Assembly: GCA_964632505.1 (NCBI GenBank)
Contig: CAZWCE010000014.1
Coordinates: 34,843-98,842, forward strand
Direction: 5' to 3'
From: CAZWCE01 sp964632505
GTDB lineage: Bacteria > Planctomycetota > Planctomycetia > Pirellulales > Thermoguttaceae
Length of the DNA stretch: 64,000 nt
Positions 43,601 to 52,316 of the stretch are shown piece by piece (position 1 is the first letter of the stretch; each line of letters opens with the position of its first letter). A program made the position numbers and the translations under genes. Under the pieces are notes generated by a model. It did no database searches, was not told where the DNA came from, and was given only the letters and a program-made list of their open reading frames with translations.

Positions 43601-45597
43601 TTGGCGTTCGCGTCGTTCCATTTCATTCCCTCGATGACGACCGGGAGCATCCTGGCACCGAACCTGATGCCGCGCTTCCATTCTCCGGGACCGATGGTGA
43701 TCACCTGCGAGGCGTCGATGGGATCGGTCGCCTCCCATTCCGATTGGACGACCAACCCGAGTTGATAATCTCCAGGGATGAGTCCGTTGAAGGCGAATTC
43801 CCCGGACTCCCCGGTCACCACGGAACGCTCAAAATCGTCAAGCTCGCCGTTCTCATTCTGATCGATGAACACCGTCCAGCCTTCAAGAAAATCTTCCTGG
43901 GCTCCCTGGGAATGGTTGCCGTCGTGATCCTCGTACACCGTCCCCCTGATCGTCGCAGGCTGCCAGATGCCGAAGTTGACTCCGGTGACCACTTCCTGGT
44001 CCGGCACGCTGACTGTTTGGGACGCAGTGGCCGGATTCGACGCTTTCCAGTTCATTTTCGGAACGGTCCGAACGACGTAATCGCCTTCGCGGAGCGACTC
44101 GAACGTATAGATCCCCTCGGAGTTGGTCTCGGTCACCGGTTCACCGTAATCGATCTGCTCGTTATTGTTGATATCGAGGAAAACCGTCTCGTTGGGTAAT
44201 CCCGACTCGGACGGATCGAGGGTGCCGTTGTTGTTGATATCGTTCCAGACCATGCCGGTGATGCCCCCCTCGTAACCGACCAGGGTCGTATCCCACCCGA
44301 TGATCGTCAGTACCCGCAGGTCCGCTTCGGTCAAACTCAACAGACCGGAGGGCGCTTCCGGGTCCATCAGCCCAATCGTGAGACCACCTGGTAAAAAACG
44401 ATCGTTCTTGAAATGCGAAGCCTGCCAGCCGTCGCCGTTATAAGACCCCGTGGACATCGGGATATCGCCCACGGTCATGTTCGGGTAATCGACCACCGTA
44501 TAATCGAGCACTCCACCGTCGTAGGTCACCTGTTCGGGGACCAGATCCCCGGTCGTCAGCAACCGCGTCGCCCCCGCGAAATCCGCCTCCCCGTCGCCCG
44601 GTTCCATACGGAAAAGGTCCATGGTCGCCGGCGCCATGGATCGAAGTTCGGGATATTCCGGATAGAATGTCAGAATATCGACCCAATCGACCTCGCTGAT
44701 GAATCCCAGGCCGTGGATAATCTCGTGCATGACCACGCCGGTAAAGTCGATCGCTCCGGGCGCAATACCATCGGAGCGGTCAAAATCGAAATGGTTCATA
44801 TATAAGTTGTTGAAAGTCAACGACATATCACGGAAGTAGGTCGGGTCAAAATCCGACCGTTCCGTCATCGGCATCAACTCGGTCGGCACGCCGATCGCCT
44901 TCGCGTTGGCCCGCGTGATGTGCATCATTCCGTTGAAGGAATAGGGCACGAGCGGATCGAGCGGGAAATCGAGGTCGATATTGCTCGAATCGGGAATCTG
45001 TTGGACAATCGTGTCCTCCACGGGGTTCGCGTCATCCAGCAGCTTGCCGTGAAGGTAATCGTAATCCATGTCAAACTGTTCCGAGAGAGACCCTCCCAGA
45101 ATGTAAGGCCCCATGTTTCCGAATTCGGCATCGACGACCACCTCGACCGGATCGTAGAAGAGGTCTTCGAGAATCGAGACGGCATCGTGGAAGGAGGTCA
45201 GCGCATTGGGGCGACCCGCATATTGCGAAGCATGCGCCAAAAGGCCGGGGCCCTCGATGAGCGTGATCTTCGTTCTGCCCACGCCGGCTTCAAACTGAGG
45301 CTCCGTAGGAGTCTGCTGGAGAACCTTATCGATCATCTCGGCGGTCACCGGCTCGTATTGGGGAGTTTCACGGATCATGTACAAACCTGAAGAGGTTTCT
45401 TCCGCCGTGATGAAGGGGCTGTCCAGATCGAGCGAATCCAGACCATCCACCAGACCGGTCAACGACAAAAGATGCCGGTTCTCGAGTGCTTCCAGTCGTA
45501 ACCGTCTTTTTCCCCCACCGCGAAGGTTCTGGTTGCTTTTTCGTTGCGAGAAGGAAGGTCGGGCAAAAGAGTGCCGAGAGGATTTTGAAGCCGCCAT
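40621..45597 (-). CDS. Giant surface protein: protease, SdrD-B repeats, propeller
   Basis: A 1658-residue exported protein. Residues 1-50 hold a basic region and LEALENRHLLS (35-45), the LExxExRxLL-type motif found at the start of many planctomycete surface proteins. A metallopeptidase-like domain follows, with HEIIHGLGF at 291-299 (zinc histidines H291 and H295, catalytic E292). Then come three SdrD-B-like repeats with Asp-rich calcium loops (NDINNNGTLD, EDHDGNHSQG, NDANANGVKD; about 455-740). Next are seven propeller-type repeats, each with a core like SGNGRFVVF followed by DxNDxxDIF (about 750-1130). The C-terminal third is beta-rich with repeated Asp/Asn loops. AAGGAG lies 10 nt before the ATG. 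Secretion and calcium binding are inferred; the substrate or ligand is unknown. Confidence 0.88.
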   Translation of the reverse strand: MAASKSSRHSFARPSFSQRKSNQNLRGGGKRRLRLEALENRHLLSLTGLVDGLDSLDLDSPFITAEETSSGLYMIRETPQYEPVTAEMIDKVLQQTPTEPQFEAGVGRTKITLIEGPGLLAHASQYAGRPNALTSFHDAVSILEDLFYDPVEVVVDAEFGNMGPYILGGSLSEQFDMDYDYLHGKLLDDANPVEDTIVQQIPDSSNIDLDFPLDPLVPYSFNGMMHITRANAKAIGVPTELMPMTERSDFDPTYFRDMSLTFNNLYMNHFDFDRSDGIAPGAIDFTGVVMHEIIHGLGFISEVDWVDILTFYPEYPELRSMAPATMDLFRMEPGDGEADFAGATRLLTTGDLVPEQVTYDGGVLDYTVVDYPNMTVGDIPMSTGSYNGDGWQASHFKNDRFLPGGLTIGLMDPEAPSGLLSLTEADLRVLTIIGWDTTLVGYEGGITGMVWNDINNNGTLDPSESGLPNETVFLDINNNEQIDYGEPVTETNSEGIYTFESLREGDYVVRTVPKMNWKASNPATASQTVSVPDQEVVTGVNFGIWQPATIRGTVYEDHDGNHSQGAQEDFLEGWTVFIDQNENGELDDFERSVVTGESGEFAFNGLIPGDYQLGLVVQSEWEATDPIDASQVITIGPGEWKRGIRFGARMLPVVIEGMKWNDANANGVKDNGEQGFAGWSIYLDMNENGLFDEGEPTTTTDFDGSYRFEELPPAEYVVAEMPQAGWTQTSPSKTTNTRLVGNLALNGMPNREVVDSDISGNGRFVVFSTKANNLVPQDSNDLMDVFVLDRATGMVERVSVGYNSPNGNGWSASGSISHDGRYVAFHSDASNLVEHDLNDSSDIFVYDRLMKTTKLVSVAEDGTQRDAGIFAPTDRFAPQISGNGQFVVFASESSITAGDMEGAGDDAHSNIYLKNLQTGEVISVTSGANDHSFSPSINTDGSFITFESYATNLTPETDTNAAADVFLYDVAGGTTHLVSGSQTGLQTAGGNSLSPDISGNGQYVAFQSSASDLVEDDVNGMTDIFLYEAATGDVSLMTHGLMGASNGSSSNPAISGDGRFIALESRASNLIDDDRNDAADIFIVDRITDNIQRLSESAGFEEAESRSIRPALSNNGLTTVYLSPAQNLVPDDENVAQDAFTANNVLHPDYYGFHRVALSPGQEVDELDFGGFGHYELPPTVTDLGDVDYQKISSLNPVDGDIAYSLSAVRDGLISFQIDSAVFGNRNAFAMLFDASENLLAAGRRLDWHTSAGEDYYVLVSGSENDVSLSIANLVDFQPKKYEIYGTAGIDQFEFLDMRNGTFKINQMPYAFPQTGSGFTYEFIGSAGDVATVRGTVVNDSAVLARADASFTNGDAIVKVLGASNITFDGLGGEDVATLNDSSQMDTLTFWPHRAIMEGSDYTNSVLNVSRLTGNSSEGGEDSLILYDSEASDQFNLSVEGESTINGVGFFNIASGFFDIHANANNGYDVVHLNGTSGDDSFISRENVALMSGTTADGDSYLMRASFFDSAFAYSQDDQGEDEAVFFDSNEVDHFISRPDFSQMFYNRRKSRVNALDFEFTQVHSSSGGRDTATIFDSNVDDLLAIEEVNEETIKFSTKVYPADGSDPYFEQVLELIAFEQVEAHANNGGINKAEVNKHPTEYEFDFLLYGDWDLDIE

Positions 45598-46233
45598 GGT
45601 TCACCGTCTCCTTAATGTGCCGTAAATGATTGCAAATGCGCCATCTCTAACTGTGGGGAAACGACGAGGCAAGAAAAGAAAGGAAGCGTCCGGAAGAAAA
45701 GATCGCGATCTCCCATCTCTCATGTCTACTTTCACCGATAGGTGACAGAACCCCACCAACTCTTAAAATGGCCTCCGAGGAGGTTTCCGAAGATAAACGG
45801 GAAATGATTGAAACCTATTCTACACAAAACCTTTTTCTAATGGTAACACAAAATCGGATTTTAACGGAAAATTCGATAATCATTATTGTAATTATTTTTC
45901 AGCATAACCTTCCCAAAAGCGAGGGTAAAGACAAAAATAGGAAGGATGGCGAAAAAAAGCAAAAAAATGCCGTTCTGGAGTTTGTTTCGAAAAAAAATTG
46001 GATCATCGCCGGCTTTCGGTTTCTTTCTCCATTCTTTCCCAACCTGATGGCCACCGTTTCGGATTTCGGCGTGCCTGCGTCCGAACAGCAAGTCTTGAGC
46101 TTTGCAGCGAAGCGAACAATCGAATTCTCCCATGGAAAAAAATTCCCCAAACCAAGTGACAAAATCAACGAGATGAGATATACTTTGCGCTCTACTTCGA
46201 CCCCCTCGCTTCGGCGGCAGAGGAACGCTTTCG
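45598..46233. other. 636-nt AT-rich divergent intergenic region
   Basis: Separates the minus-strand surface-protein gene from the plus-strand GNAT gene and is clearly AT-richer than the coding DNA around it. A small hairpin TCACC-GATA-GGTGA lies at 45732-45745 and the GNAT promoter is at 46156-46184. No gene with a ribosome site is seen in the rest; a plus-strand frame at 45768-46421 is low in family likeness. Confidence 0.5.
46156..46184 (+). promoter_or_regulatory. Sigma-70-type promoter for the GNAT/M16 genes
   Basis: GTGACA (46156-46161) and TATACT (46179-46184) are separated by 17 bp, each one base from consensus. Predicted start near 46191, giving a leader of about 43 nt to the GNAT ATG at 46234, which is preceded by AGAGGA. 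Confidence 0.6.
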
Positions 46234-46782
46234 ATGGCAGTCACTTACGTCAAACGCTATCAAATGGAAATACCGCTCCCCTCCCCTCCCCCCGCTTCCG
46301 AGCTACCGGATGGTTTTCACTGGGTGCCTTGGGAGGAGACGCTCCTGGAAACCCACGCCCATGTGAAATATCTCAGTTTCCATCACGAAATGGATGCCAA
46401 GATTTTTCCCTGCTTTCGTGAATACCTCGGCTGCTATCGATTGATGCGAGGCATTCGCGCGAAACCGGGGTTTCTACCTCAAGCGACCTGGTTGATCGCC
46501 TCGGGAACCCCCACCTCAGGACTGGAATATAGCGCGACCATTCAAGGGGTCCGCGTGGAAGGTACGTTCGGAAGCATCCAAAATGTCGGCGTTTTGCCGA
46601 AATATCGCCGACGTGGTCTGGGGCACTGCCTGGTGGTCCAAGCACTGCGCGGGTTTTTCGCGTCCGGCATCCAACGGGTCATGCTTGAAGTGACCGCCGA
46701 GAACACGACTGCGATCAATATCTATCAAAGGATCGGTTTCAGGATCAAGAAGTCGCTCTACAAAGAAACGTATTTTACTTGA
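46234..46782 (+). CDS. GNAT-family N-acetyltransferase
   Basis: A 182-residue acetyltransferase. The acetyl-CoA site is in IQNVGVLPKYRRRGLGHCLV (motif A, with RRGLG), followed by the AENTTAINIYQRIGF end (motif B). The first half is not close to any specific subfamily, so the acceptor is unknown. It has its own promoter-like site upstream. The M16 gene follows about 245 nt later, so co-transcription is possible. Confidence 0.88.
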   Translation: MAVTYVKRYQMEIPLPSPPPASELPDGFHWVPWEETLLETHAHVKYLSFHHEMDAKIFPCFREYLGCYRLMRGIRAKPGFLPQATWLIASGTPTSGLEYSATIQGVRVEGTFGSIQNVGVLPKYRRRGLGHCLVVQALRGFFASGIQRVMLEVTAENTTAINIYQRIGFRIKKSLYKETYFT

Positions 46783-47027
46783 AATACTTACAGCATCCCC
46801 CGGAACCGAACTCCCTTTTCCCGGGACCTGCTTTCCGAACTATTTTCAACCTTGAAGCAACTTCCCCCACCGCTCCCTTGAAGAAAAGTCTTCTCCCCGT
46901 CATACTTGATCGTTTGCCGACAAAAAAGGGAACGAGGAAATACACATTCCTATTCGCTTCAGTCCCCGACAAGCAATCGTTGACGAATCATTGCATCATT
47001 GCAGGATCGTTGCAAGAAGGAGAATGC

Positions 47028-48272
47028 GTGGCTGGAAAAATCGATGTCCATTCGTTTGACAATGGCTTGACCCTGGTTGCCGAATCCATGGACGCCTTGG
47101 AGTCGGCCTCTTTTTCCTTCATGTTGCAGTGCGGCGCGGTGAATGATCCCGAATCCCTGCCCGGTTTGAGCAGCTTGACCTGCGAGCTCGCCCTCCGTGG
47201 ATCGGGAGAATCCAGCAGCCGACAGTTCATCGAACGACTCGACAACCTCGGAGTGGAGCGACATGAGTCGGTCGGGTCGGTCCAGACGCATTACAACGCT
47301 GCCATGCTTTCGGCGAATCTCTCCAAGACGCTGTCCATCTACGGCGACCTACTGCTCCATCCGCATATGGAAGAGGAGCAACTGCCCGCCGGTAAAATGG
47401 TCCTCATGCAAGAGATCCTCTCTCTCGAAGATGATCCTTCCCGAAAAGTGATCGCGGAGCTTCGGAAACGTTTTCATCCACATCCTTTGGGACTCCCCGG
47501 CTGTGGGACGCTTGAAGGCGTCCAGTCGATGACGATCGATCAAATTCGCCGACAGTATCGAGAATTCTACCGTCCCGAACGCACCATTCTCGCGGTGGCC
47601 GGCAACTTCGATTGGAACGAACTTCGCGATACGACCGCCGCGATTTCCGAACGTTGGAAAGCCGGCGAGGCGACCGATCCCACGCCCGGAGAAACCGGCC
47701 CTCGATCCGATCATCTTCCTCACGACTCGGCGCAGACCCACATCGCCATCGCCTGTCCAAGCGTGCCTTATCGCGATCCCGATTACTTTCTGGCCTGGAG
47801 CGGTGTCGGCATCCTCAGCGGCGGCATGAGCAGCCGATTGTTTCATGAGGTCCGAGAGAAGCGAGGGTTATGCTATACCGTCGGAGCCACCTACCATTCT
47901 CACCGGGACCGGGGAGGCATTTTCGCCTACGCCGGCACCGGCTCGAAGCGTGCCCAGGAAACGCTCGATGTGATGATCGATCAGATGCGGCTGCTCCGTG
48001 AGGGGATCACGCCCGAGGAACTCGAACGGCTGAAAATTCGAGCCAAAAGCGCCCTGATCATGCAGCAGGAGTCGAGCGCGGCCCGAAGCGGTTCCGTCGC
48101 CAGGGATTGGTATCATCTCGGTCGGGTTCGTACTTTCGAAGAGATTGAATCGATGATCGAGCAGCTTTCCCTCGATTCGGTGAACCAATATCTGGCCGAG
48201 CATCCGCTCTCCGATTTTCACGTCATGACCCTTGGCCCCGAACCTCTGGAGGTCCCCTTTGATCTTTCGTAA
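47028..48272 (+). CDS. M16B peptidase-like subunit, HxxEH lost
   Basis: Pitrilysin-family protein, 414 residues, starting with GTG at 47028, which follows AAGGAG at 5 nt and matches the family N-terminus (KIDVHSFDNGLTLVAESM). Where active members carry HxxEH, this one has LSSLTCELALRG, so the zinc-binding motif is absent. It keeps the other half of the active site: the Arg/Tyr pair in REKRGLCYTVGA. Such R/Y subunits pair with HxxEH subunits in two-chain M16B enzymes. The partner gene overlaps its end by 14 nt, supporting an obligate heterodimer. An earlier frame to 46779 has no ribosome site. Confidence 0.9.
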   Translation: MAGKIDVHSFDNGLTLVAESMDALESASFSFMLQCGAVNDPESLPGLSSLTCELALRGSGESSSRQFIERLDNLGVERHESVGSVQTHYNAAMLSANLSKTLSIYGDLLLHPHMEEEQLPAGKMVLMQEILSLEDDPSRKVIAELRKRFHPHPLGLPGCGTLEGVQSMTIDQIRRQYREFYRPERTILAVAGNFDWNELRDTTAAISERWKAGEATDPTPGETGPRSDHLPHDSAQTHIAIACPSVPYRDPDYFLAWSGVGILSGGMSSRLFHEVREKRGLCYTVGATYHSHRDRGGIFAYAGTGSKRAQETLDVMIDQMRLLREGITPEELERLKIRAKSALIMQQESSAARSGSVARDWYHLGRVRTFEEIESMIEQLSLDSVNQYLAEHPLSDFHVMTLGPEPLEVPFDLS

Positions 48273-49482
48273 GGCAACGCTCGACAACGGACTGGAAATC
48301 GTCGCGGAATGCAACGACGCCGCCTACTCGATCGCGGTGGGCTTTTTCGTCAACACGGGCTCCCGAGACGAATCCGATGAAATCGGAGGCGTGAGCCATT
48401 TCCTCGAACATATGATGTTCAAGGGGACGACCCGGCGGTCAGCCGACGACGTCAATCGTGAGCTGGACGAAATGGGCGCGCACGCGAACGCCTTCACCAG
48501 CGAAGAGCTCACCGTCTACTACGCCGCCATGCTGCCGGAGTTGCAGGATCGGGCCGTGGATCTGCTGGGCGACATCCTGCGTCCGGCCCTGCGAAAAGAA
48601 GATTTCGAGATGGAGAAAAAGGTCATCCTGGAAGAGATCCACATGTACCAGGATCAGCCGCCCTACGGGGCCGACGACCGGATCCGTTCCCTTTTCTTCC
48701 GCGATCATCCTCTGGGCAAAAGTGTGTTGGGGACTCTCGAAAGCGTCTCGGCCCTCACGCCGGAGCAGATGCGGGAATACTTCCAGAAGCAGTACAGCCC
48801 CGAGAATCTGGTGCTGGTCGGTTGTGGAGCGATTGATTTCGATCGCTTCGTCCAGGTCGCCGAGGACGTTTGTGGACACTGGGAGCCGGAAAAAGCGGAG
48901 CGGAAACTCATCGCCCCTGTGCCCAAGAACGGCCTGGAAATCATGCATAAGGAATCGGCCGCGCAGCAATACATGATCCAAATGGCCAAAGGGCCGACGG
49001 CGATGGATCACCAGCGATACGCCGCGAAAATCCTGGCGACCATTCTTGGAGACGATTCCGGAAGTCGATTATATTGGGAACTGGTCGACCCCGGCTTGGC
49101 GGAATACGTCAGCATGGGGCACCAGGAGCATCTCGACGCCGGCATCTATCTGACCTTCATGAGCTGTCAGGCGGAAAACGCGAAGAAAAATCTCGAACTC
49201 GTGCACGCCACTTATGAAAAAGCGGCCGCCGACGGCATCGACCCGGAAGAGTTGACCCGGGCGAAAAGCAAAGTCCTTTCGCGCATCGTCCTCGCCAGCG
49301 AGCGGCCCCGGGGACGGCTCTTCGGCGTCGGCTCGGAATGGGTCCAGCGGCGGGAATACTTCTCGATGAAAGACGACATCGACATTCTGGAAAGCATCAC
49401 CTTCGACGAGATTCACCAGGTACTCGAACAATATCCACTCACGGAAAATCAGACGATCCTGGTCGGGCCTTTGAAGGAATGA
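48259..49482 (+). CDS. M16B zinc peptidase, active subunit
   Basis: Pitrilysin-family peptidase of 407 residues. Start is TTG at 48259, six bases after GGAGG and within the end of the previous gene, giving IFRKATLDNGLEIVAE, the usual beginning. The zinc motif HFLEH (H47, E50, H51) and the distal Glu in KKVILEEIHMYQDQPP are intact. It lacks the R/Y pair seen in its partner, and the pattern matches two-chain M16B peptidases such as those of Sphingomonas. These degrade peptides or signal-peptide-like substrates in a closed chamber. It ends 14 nt from the convergent GNAT gene. Confidence 0.92.
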   Translation: MIFRKATLDNGLEIVAECNDAAYSIAVGFFVNTGSRDESDEIGGVSHFLEHMMFKGTTRRSADDVNRELDEMGAHANAFTSEELTVYYAAMLPELQDRAVDLLGDILRPALRKEDFEMEKKVILEEIHMYQDQPPYGADDRIRSLFFRDHPLGKSVLGTLESVSALTPEQMREYFQKQYSPENLVLVGCGAIDFDRFVQVAEDVCGHWEPEKAERKLIAPVPKNGLEIMHKESAAQQYMIQMAKGPTAMDHQRYAAKILATILGDDSGSRLYWELVDPGLAEYVSMGHQEHLDAGIYLTFMSCQAENAKKNLELVHATYEKAAADGIDPEELTRAKSKVLSRIVLASERPRGRLFGVGSEWVQRREYFSMKDDIDILESITFDEIHQVLEQYPLTENQTILVGPLKE

Positions 49483-49496
49483 TGATCCCTTGGCGA

Positions 49497-50039
49497 TCAT
49501 TCCGAAAGCATCTTCTGCCAATAGCCGACATCGAGCCAGCGGCCGAACTTGTAACCCACCTGAGATAAATGGGCGACTTTCCGAAAGCCGTGACGCTGGT
49601 GAAATCGAACGCTGGCGTCGTTGGGAATCGTGATCGCCGCCATGACCGAGTGATAAGATCGCTGTCGCAATGCCTCGAAGAGAGAGGCATACAAGAGATG
49701 ACCATAGCCCTTGCCCTGCGACTCGGGAATCAGATAGATCGTCGCCTCAGTCGTGAATCGGTAAGCACTACGTCCACGAAAGGGTCCGGCGTGGGCGTAA
49801 CCTACGACTTGCCCGTCGGCCTGGAAGACCAACCACGGATACCGCTCGGTGATCCGGTCGATCTTTTGCGCCGTCGCCTCTTCGCTGAGACACTCCTCGT
49901 CGAATGTGGCCGTCGAGTGTTCGATGTAATGATTGTAGATCCGCGCGATCGCCCCCACATCCGACTCGGCGACCGCCCGCAGGAGTTGGGAACTTTTCTG
50001 CCGGTGCTTCAAGGGATCTTCTTCTCGATTCTGCTTCAC
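49497..50039 (-). CDS. GNAT acetyltransferase, Pat-like
   Basis: A 180-residue acetyltransferase of the phosphinothricin acetyltransferase-like group. GTG at 50039 is the start: AGGAG lies six bases upstream. Motifs: IARIYNHYIEHSTATFDEE at the front, YLIPESQGKGYGHLLYASLF for acetyl-CoA, and NDASVRFHQRHGFRKVAHL near the end. It lies 12 nt past the BatA-like gene stop and is probably the last gene of that operon. The acceptor is probably a small amine, but resistance to phosphinothricin is not implied. Confidence 0.9.
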   Translation of the reverse strand: MKQNREEDPLKHRQKSSQLLRAVAESDVGAIARIYNHYIEHSTATFDEECLSEEATAQKIDRITERYPWLVFQADGQVVGYAHAGPFRGRSAYRFTTEATIYLIPESQGKGYGHLLYASLFEALRQRSYHSVMAAITIPNDASVRFHQRHGFRKVAHLSQVGYKFGRWLDVGYWQKMLSE

Positions 50040-50051
50040 GGTGATCTCCTG

Positions 50052-52316
50052 CTATCCGCTTCCCCGACCACTAGACGAGCGCCGAAGAAGCAAGCTTGCA
50101 TAATCGGGGGTTTGTTCTTTTTCCCGCCGGGTCGTCAACTTGTTGGAAATAAAACACTCGAAAATCAAAAACAAAAGCAACAAGAGGAAGAACAGCTCCC
50201 ATAAAGGAGTTCCCTCGCGAAGTTCCGACAGAGTCACCTCGAGTGGCTCCACCCCCGCGCAATAGACGAAAGGGGTTTCGGGGAATCGGTTTTCGATTTG
50301 ATCGATCGAAAGGTTCTCGCCGGAGATCTCCGCCGAAACAGGATTCACCGAAAAGGCCCGTTGCCGCGAACGGGAAAGTCCCTGGGGGCGCAACAAGTAG
50401 ATTCCCGGCTGGTGGGTTTCATCGAATGTGAAACGCGCCTCCCCGGAATCGGTGGAAACCTCCACCGGCCGACGGAGAGTCGCTCCCGAGGGGAGCAGTA
50501 TTTCCATCGAGTCGGGGATTCTCTCCGAAAATCCGACCACCAGAGGCGCTCCGGCTTCGGTCTGTTGTTGACGCTGATGCACGCCCGAGAGATAAAACAC
50601 CCACTGATGGATCATCGGAAGAAAGAGGTTCCGCACCGGCAGATTCGTCCAATCAACCTGTACGGTCGTCCCGAGAAATGCTACCGATCCCTTCCCGGAA
50701 TGTTTGTGCACAAGAAGAGGCGAACCGTCGTCGAGGGTCATCAGCGGGGGGAGGCCCTCCGGGTCGATCGCGAGATATTCGTATACCAATACCGAACGAT
50801 ACAAAGATGGTGGGCTGATCAGATTCGCAAACGGGGGATAGTCCGCATCGATCGCGCCGATTTTCCAGCTATCTTGTCCGGCTTCACTTTGTGCGATCCG
50901 TTTCTCGAGAAGTATTCCCGGGAAAAGCTCGCCCTCGCCCTCGATCTTCTCCTCGAGTGCATGGTAGGCGTTCGGTTCCACCTGATCGCCCGCCGTCCAG
51001 ATGAGGTGTCCTCCCGCGGCGACATACTCGCTCAACCGCTGGGCGGTCTCAATCTCAGGCGCGCGGAGATTCACGCAGAACACCACCGCATAAGGAGAGA
51101 GCGGCTCGGTTTGCAAGGTCTCGGCCGTCAGGACCGTCGGTCGAATCGGCCGGCCGCCGCCAAGGGCGAGGGAGAGCGCCTTTTCGAGATAGTACGCGTC
51201 GTCGAGATAAGCGATTTCATGTTCCCGCGACTTGATCACGGCCACCGGCACCCCCTGCTCGACTTCCATGGAAAAAAAGCATCGATCGTTGTAAGCCGAA
51301 CCGTCTCCTCCGACCAGTCGCACCTGTCCACGATGCAGCCCTCCATGCTCGAAGACGATCGTGAAATCGTGCCGGGTTTTTTCAAGAGGCTCCAGAGAGA
51401 TGGCGGGACTGACATAGTGCCGCTGACCATCGATGAGCACCTCCAAACGCCTTTCCTGGGGAAGGTCGCCGAGATTCTTCACCATCACCGAACCGTGAAT
51501 CGGTATCGACGCCAAGGGAGCGACCGTGTCGAGACGCAGGTCGGAGAGTCCTGCGTCCGGCTTCGGTGAATGCCCACAGTCGACGAAAATCAGCGGAATC
51601 TTCGCAGCCTGTTCGCGCTGCTTATCGCTCCAGGAAGCGACGGGGGAATGTTCATCCTTCGATTCGGCTTGTGGAGAAGCCTCCTCCTTTTCGTCAGTGA
51701 ATTGCCGCCATGAGATCCGTTGGCGGTCCCCGAAAATGAAAATCTGGCTGGTGGGGGACTTCGAATCCAGAAGAATCTTCCGCGCCAGTGGTACCGACAG
51801 AGCGAGGTTCGCCCGTTCGTGACTGACGCCGGTCTGTTGAATCGTCTTCCGCACCCTGTCCTGACTTCGGTGAAGTTTTCCTTCGTCGGGAAACTCCGGC
51901 CCGCAGGTCACGAGGATTCCCACTCGGTCCGATTCATCGAGTTGATCGAGAATCCGATACGCGGCCGCTTTGGCAGCGTTGAGCCGTTCACTTCCCCGAT
52001 CGATTCTCCCCATACTCGCCGAATTATCGAGAATCAAAACGATCGACGTGCTGCCGCCCCCCCAGAGATGGCTCAAATGAGTCAAGGTCGGTCCGGAAAG
52101 TCCCAGCGCGATCAGAAAGAAGATCAGCATCCGAAGCAGAAGCAACAGCAGGTCCTGAATCCTTCGCTTCCGTCGAGTCTTTTGCTCGCTGATTTTCAAG
52201 AAGCGCAGCGTGCTGAACGGCAATTCCTTGAGTTTCTGCCGATGAATCAGGTGCAGAATCACGGGAATCGCCGCCGCGAGCGTGGCGATCAAAAAACCGG
52301 CGGAAACAAAGGTCAT
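50052..52316 (-). CDS. BatA-like VWA membrane protein
   Basis: 754 residues, starting at ATG 52316 in an ATGA overlap with the upstream DUF58 gene stop. N-terminal BatA-type membrane domain (AGFLIATLAAAIPVILHLI at about 6-24, a second segment LLLLLLRMLIFFLIALGL at about 57-75), then a VWA domain with the MIDAS-type LDNSASMGR, later a GATase-like region (VLDDAYYLEKALSLAL), and a C-terminal segment LFFLLLLLFLIFECF. This is the layout of BatA-like planctomycete proteins. It acts with the DUF58 and VWA partners; the biological role (aerotolerance, envelope) is not proved. A GNAT gene follows in the same operon. Confidence 0.86.
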   Translation of the reverse strand: MTFVSAGFLIATLAAAIPVILHLIHRQKLKELPFSTLRFLKISEQKTRRKRRIQDLLLLLLRMLIFFLIALGLSGPTLTHLSHLWGGGSTSIVLILDNSASMGRIDRGSERLNAAKAAAYRILDQLDESDRVGILVTCGPEFPDEGKLHRSQDRVRKTIQQTGVSHERANLALSVPLARKILLDSKSPTSQIFIFGDRQRISWRQFTDEKEEASPQAESKDEHSPVASWSDKQREQAAKIPLIFVDCGHSPKPDAGLSDLRLDTVAPLASIPIHGSVMVKNLGDLPQERRLEVLIDGQRHYVSPAISLEPLEKTRHDFTIVFEHGGLHRGQVRLVGGDGSAYNDRCFFSMEVEQGVPVAVIKSREHEIAYLDDAYYLEKALSLALGGGRPIRPTVLTAETLQTEPLSPYAVVFCVNLRAPEIETAQRLSEYVAAGGHLIWTAGDQVEPNAYHALEEKIEGEGELFPGILLEKRIAQSEAGQDSWKIGAIDADYPPFANLISPPSLYRSVLVYEYLAIDPEGLPPLMTLDDGSPLLVHKHSGKGSVAFLGTTVQVDWTNLPVRNLFLPMIHQWVFYLSGVHQRQQQTEAGAPLVVGFSERIPDSMEILLPSGATLRRPVEVSTDSGEARFTFDETHQPGIYLLRPQGLSRSRQRAFSVNPVSAEISGENLSIDQIENRFPETPFVYCAGVEPLEVTLSELREGTPLWELFFLLLLLFLIFECFISNKLTTRREKEQTPDYASLLLRRSSSGRGSG

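Noticed and set aside
45768..46421. 217-codon plus-strand frame over the AT-rich gap
   Set aside because: Composition is that of non-coding AT-rich DNA, and its end overlaps the GNAT gene in another frame.
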